Shown: positions 7,409 to 9,490 of the stretch, in pieces
Layout: each line of letters opens with the position of its first letter
Numbering within the stretch: position 1 is the first letter of the stretch
Source: JANPLG01 sp964609085
Lineage (GTDB): Bacteria; Armatimonadota; SYMT01
Direction: 5' to 3'
DNA length: 9,490 bases
NCBI GenBank assembly: GCA_964609085.1
Contig: CAZSRZ010000155.1
Location: forward strand, 1-9,490
Notes under the pieces: model-generated
Told to the model about the DNA's origin: nothing
Seen by the model: only the letters and a program-made list of their open reading frames with translations
The model's database searches: none
Made by a program: the position numbers and the translations under genes

Positions 7409-7433
7409 GCCGCCCCGCCGCATCGAACGTCAC
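7251..7433 (-). pseudogene. RHS repeat fragment A
   Basis: Translates as VTFDAAGRP (7433-7407) in one frame, then after a frameshift as VVAQQDARGYSV, ILDALGQRIGVV, NGGRVTAVFDARR and VDQLG in another. These are RHS/YD-type repeats. Homology stops abruptly after QLG at 7251, 17 bp from the group II intron end. The first bases overlap the propeller stop codon (7430-7432). No start, frameshifted and truncated, so non-functional. Confidence 0.75.
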
Positions 7434-8662
7434 TCCACACACCACAGGGTGTCTGTCGCAAAAAGCAATCTCCCAGCCGGTGATACCGCCACGCCCGTAT
7501 TGATGGGTAGCGGGGACCGGAGCTCCCAGATGGCCCGCCCATCGCTCGTTCGTAGCGCGATCAGGTGGCCGGACTGCGATCCAATGTACAGTGTCCCCGA
7601 CCCATCTAAACTGGGCGCATCCCAGAACGCCGAACGATCGCTCGAAGCGAATCTCCATCTCACCTTCCCTGTGCGTAGATCGAATGCAGCGAGGTCCCCT
7701 GACCCGGTCGGCGCATAGATAGTGCCATCACTGCTCACTGCCGCCGTGGCCTCGGTCGGTCCCCCCAGTGACTGCCTCCAGACGATCGCGCCACGGACGG
7801 GCTCCAGGCAGACAACATACCCGGCTCGATTGAGCGCAATGATCTGCCCTGTGTTACCGATACATGGCGATGTGAATTGACGGTTTCCGGAAAGTTGCCA
7901 CTGCTTCCGGCCATCCCGCGTGGAAAGTGCTATGAGCAGATTGCCGCAGCTAAACACTACGCGGTTCTGCGCCACTGCCGGCTCCCATTGCACCGCGGCA
8001 TCCTCGGGCCCGCGAAAGGACCACCTCACCTTTCCAGAGCGAATGTCGACCGCAAGCAGACTCCCGTCGATGCCCACGTAGGCTGTTCCGTTATCATCGA
8101 CGGCCACCCCGGCTGATGACGAATAACCCAGCTTGACCTGCCATCGCACCTTGCCGGTCTTGACATCAACCGCGTGGAGCTGACCTGTCACAGTTGCGAA
8201 CAATAGAGAACCATCGAACGTGATGGTCGGACCTGTGAGCGGCGTGGAACCGATGTTTCCGCTCGGCCGGTAGCGCCATCGCAGTTGACCCCCAGGTCGA
8301 TAGCAGCGGACTTCCGGACCCGTTACAGCGAGAACCAGATCTCCATCGCCGGTCAGGACTGGGGCTGTGGCCGCGAGGATCCCCTTTCCCAGAGAGACGC
8401 GGTATCGAATGATCCCCTCGGCTCTCTTGCTGCGCACCATACTGCTGTTTCGTGCGTCCGCATATCGTTTGGGCCACCCGCTACGTGCGAGTCCACCGGT
8501 CTTGGCAGACGTGACCAGCCGCCCGCCTCCAAAGGCGCGAACTGCCTCATCTGCGGTCCCAAGGACGACATCAGACCGAGGATTGCGATCACGACTGTCG
8601 AACGCTGGTTGCACGCAAGGGTTCGTCGCCTGCTCACACCGGTAAGTCCCTTGGCGGTGCAC
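7430..8662 (-). CDS. PQQ-type (Trp-rich) beta-propeller repeat protein, N-terminus uncertain
   Basis: From about residue 62 the 410-aa frame is a regular propeller: blades of about 40 residues, each a hydrophobic strand pair plus a TGKVRW-like motif. Examples are PGGQLRW (123-129), TGKVRW (169-174), SGKVRW (209-214), DGRKQW (250-255), RGAIVW (290-295), TGKVRW (331-336) and DGRAIW (374-379). A final half-blade ends at VE. That makes seven full blades plus a closing strand. Such PQQ-like/YVTN-type propellers are often exported and act as scaffolds or in outer-membrane assembly (BamB-like); cofactor binding is not assured. Residues 1-61 look unlike a signal peptide or propeller. The first codon, GTG 8662, touches the RHS repeat, so the native start may be lost. 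ATG at residue 75 has no RBS. The coding frame itself is intact. Confidence 0.72.
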   Translation of the reverse strand: MHRQGTYRCEQATNPCVQPAFDSRDRNPRSDVVLGTADEAVRAFGGGRLVTSAKTGGLARSGWPKRYADARNSSMVRSKRAEGIIRYRVSLGKGILAATAPVLTGDGDLVLAVTGPEVRCYRPGGQLRWRYRPSGNIGSTPLTGPTITFDGSLLFATVTGQLHAVDVKTGKVRWQVKLGYSSSAGVAVDDNGTAYVGIDGSLLAVDIRSGKVRWSFRGPEDAAVQWEPAVAQNRVVFSCGNLLIALSTRDGRKQWQLSGNRQFTSPCIGNTGQIIALNRAGYVVCLEPVRGAIVWRQSLGGPTEATAAVSSDGTIYAPTGSGDLAAFDLRTGKVRWRFASSDRSAFWDAPSLDGSGTLYIGSQSGHLIALRTSDGRAIWELRSPLPINTGVAVSPAGRLLFATDTLWCVE

Positions 8663-8820
8663 CGAGCTGGTCCATGCCGGCGATCTCTGCCCCGCGCGCG
8701 TCGAACACGGCTGTCACGCGACCGCCGTTCGCATCCACCACGCCGATCCGCTGCCCCAGCGCATCCAGGATCATGGTGACACTATACCCACGCGCGTCCT
8801 GCTGCGCCACCACTCACGAG
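8663..8820 (-). repeat. 158-bp direct repeat, copy B
   Basis: Second copy of the 7251-7408 repeat, in the same orientation. It begins at the base next to the first codon of the propeller frame. Both copies carry the same core, from GAG at the right end to CGAGCTGG at the left end. Confidence 0.9.
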
Positions 8821-8846
8821 TCCCGGCAGCGGCTGGGGCGTCGAAC
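8663..8846 (-). pseudogene. RHS repeat fragment B
   Basis: In one frame it reads VVAQQDARGYSV, ILDALGQRIGVVDANGG, RVTAVFDARGAEI and MDQLG, then eight unrelated residues and a stop. An in-frame TGA (8814-8816) stands directly before VVAQQ. A degenerate, shifted continuation (FDAPAAAGTR) upstream corresponds to the FDAAGRP of fragment A. It is closer to an intact RHS consensus than fragment A (VVDANGG and DARGAEI retained), but has no start or RBS. It breaks off after QLG, at the same point as fragment A. Confidence 0.75.
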
Positions 8847-8972
8847 GCCGCTGGTCCGTCGGCCTGTGCCGCCCCGGCGCTTTCCCAGTATGGCAGGCCG
8901 TCCAACTCCCGCATCCTGCTCATCAGGTCGAACATCATGCGTTCTCGGGCGTGCCCCGATCCGCGCCTACGG

Positions 8973-9152
8973 CTAGTTCTTGTTGATCGTCATCTGCGTG
9001 CCGATGGTGAAGGTCCGGTTGCCCCCACCGCTCGTGGCTGACTCGAGTGCTGTCCGGGAGAACCTCACTGTGATGTCTGGGTGCACGCGAGGGTCACTGT
9101 GTTGCCGACCCGGAAGCACACACCCCACGGTCCCCACTCTCGTGCCATGCAA
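8973..9152 (-). CDS. Short hypothetical frame, doubtful
   Basis: A 59-codon frame from TTG 9152 to TAG 8973-8975. Its C-terminal half (HPDITVRFSRTALE, then GNRTFTIGTQMTINKN) reads like the end of a beta-rich secreted domain rather than noise. The N-terminal half overlaps the frame 9065-9457 in another phase. A frameshift joining the two is possible, which would make this the end of one broken gene. I recognise no family. Confidence 0.2.
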   Translation of the reverse strand: MHGTRVGTVGCVLPGRQHSDPRVHPDITVRFSRTALESATSGGGNRTFTIGTQMTINKN

Positions 9153-9457
9153 GACACGTCATCGTTTGGGCAAACCAGATGCCAACCGTGCGGTACTGAC
9201 TCTCGACATCGGTGAGACGATCCGACGATGATCTGGTATCGCCCAAGCTGCACAACCAGCGGAGGGCTCGTCGAAGCGAATAGTGACACTGAGACAACAG
9301 TGGTAAGAGACAACCCCCACATGGTTGTCATCCAGCGGGATCGTTTCGATTGCGATATCCTGCCTGGCCCCTTCATGCTCCGGCTATCGACTGGAACGGG
9401 GTCTCGGCTGCCGGCCTGGGTGGCTGCGCAGGCGTTCGCCGTGATACTCGTCATCAT
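9065..9457 (-). CDS. Small hypothetical protein, doubtful
   Basis: A 130-codon frame with starts at ATG 9457 and an internal ATG at codon 28. From codon 28 there is a basic stretch (SQSKRSRW) followed by a hydrophobic one (GLSLTTVVSVSLFA), resembling a signal peptide or single membrane anchor. The remainder is cysteine-containing with no motif I know. No convincing RBS, and a second frame (9094-9297) competes. Together with the 8973-9152 frame this is the only candidate coding content in 8847-9490. Confidence 0.3.
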   Translation of the reverse strand: MMTSITANACAATQAGSRDPVPVDSRSMKGPGRISQSKRSRWMTTMWGLSLTTVVSVSLFASTSPPLVVQLGRYQIIVGSSHRCRESVPHGWHLVCPNDDVSCMAREWGPWGVCFRVGNTVTLACTQTSQ

Positions 9458-9490
9458 TTTCTCGGAGTCTCGCGTGTCCCCTGCCGAACG

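Noticed and set aside
7045..7542. 165-codon minus-strand frame as an intact gene
   Set aside because: It strings together a shadow of the propeller 3' end, RHS fragment A and the antisense of the group II intron end; no start or RBS.
7229..8645. Nine-base match ACTTACCGG at 7229-7237 (plus) and near 8637-8645 (minus), next to the two RHS repeats
   Set aside because: Too short and in opposite orientations; at 7229 it is part of the intron 3' end. Likely chance.
1..9490. tRNA, rRNA, CRISPR array, transposase or reverse transcriptase genes
   Set aside because: Looked for on both strands by eye; no cloverleaf, spaced repeats, DDE transposase or RT motifs were seen.

Overview
The window is high-GC bacterial chromosomal DNA with two contrasting halves. 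Positions 1-5941 are densely packed, intact metabolic genes. Positions about 6266-9490 are lower in GC and made of broken gene pieces, repeats and a mobile-intron remnant. Nothing here fixes the taxon. RHS/YD-repeat relics next to a high-GC glycolate oxidase operon would suit a soil or freshwater bacterium from a group such as Armatimonadota, Planctomycetota or Chloroflexota, but that is a guess.

Layout. (1) 3-770, plus strand: the 3' part of a membrane-anchored YdcF/SanA-type DUF218 protein whose start lies before the window. (2) 820-5941, minus strand: a compact four-gene operon, glcD - NAD-dependent epimerase-like SDR - glcE - glcF. Junctions are 16 nt (glcD/SDR), about 31 nt (SDR/glcE) and a 4-nt GTGA overlap (glcE/glcF). 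GlcD and GlcE (two FAD subunits) and GlcF (Fe-S/CCG subunit) together form glycolate oxidase, which oxidises glycolate to glyoxylate and feeds electrons to the membrane quinone pool. The SDR lodged among them is the unexpected member. (3) 5942-6265: the glcD upstream region, with no gene but four adjacent short inverted repeats. (4) 6266-8846, minus strand: the wreck of an RHS/YD-repeat gene. Fragments at about 6330-6532, 7251-7433 and 8663-8846 all read in the minus direction and carry stops and frameshifts.

Two features stand out in the wreck. The RHS fragments at 7251-7408 and 8663-8820 are 158-bp direct repeats (12 mismatches, no gaps by my count). They exactly bracket a 1.25-kb segment holding one long open frame for a PQQ-type (Trp-rich) beta-propeller protein. 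Next to one repeat, on the opposite strand, is a 34-nt domain V followed by a domain VI hairpin with a bulged adenosine. This is the 3' end of a group II intron (7164-7233); no intron-encoded reverse transcriptase is visible. (5) 8847-9490: only short, weakly supported reading frames.

Overall, a stable glycolate-oxidation operon sits beside a recombination-prone accessory region where RHS fragments, a propeller gene and a retroelement scar have accumulated.
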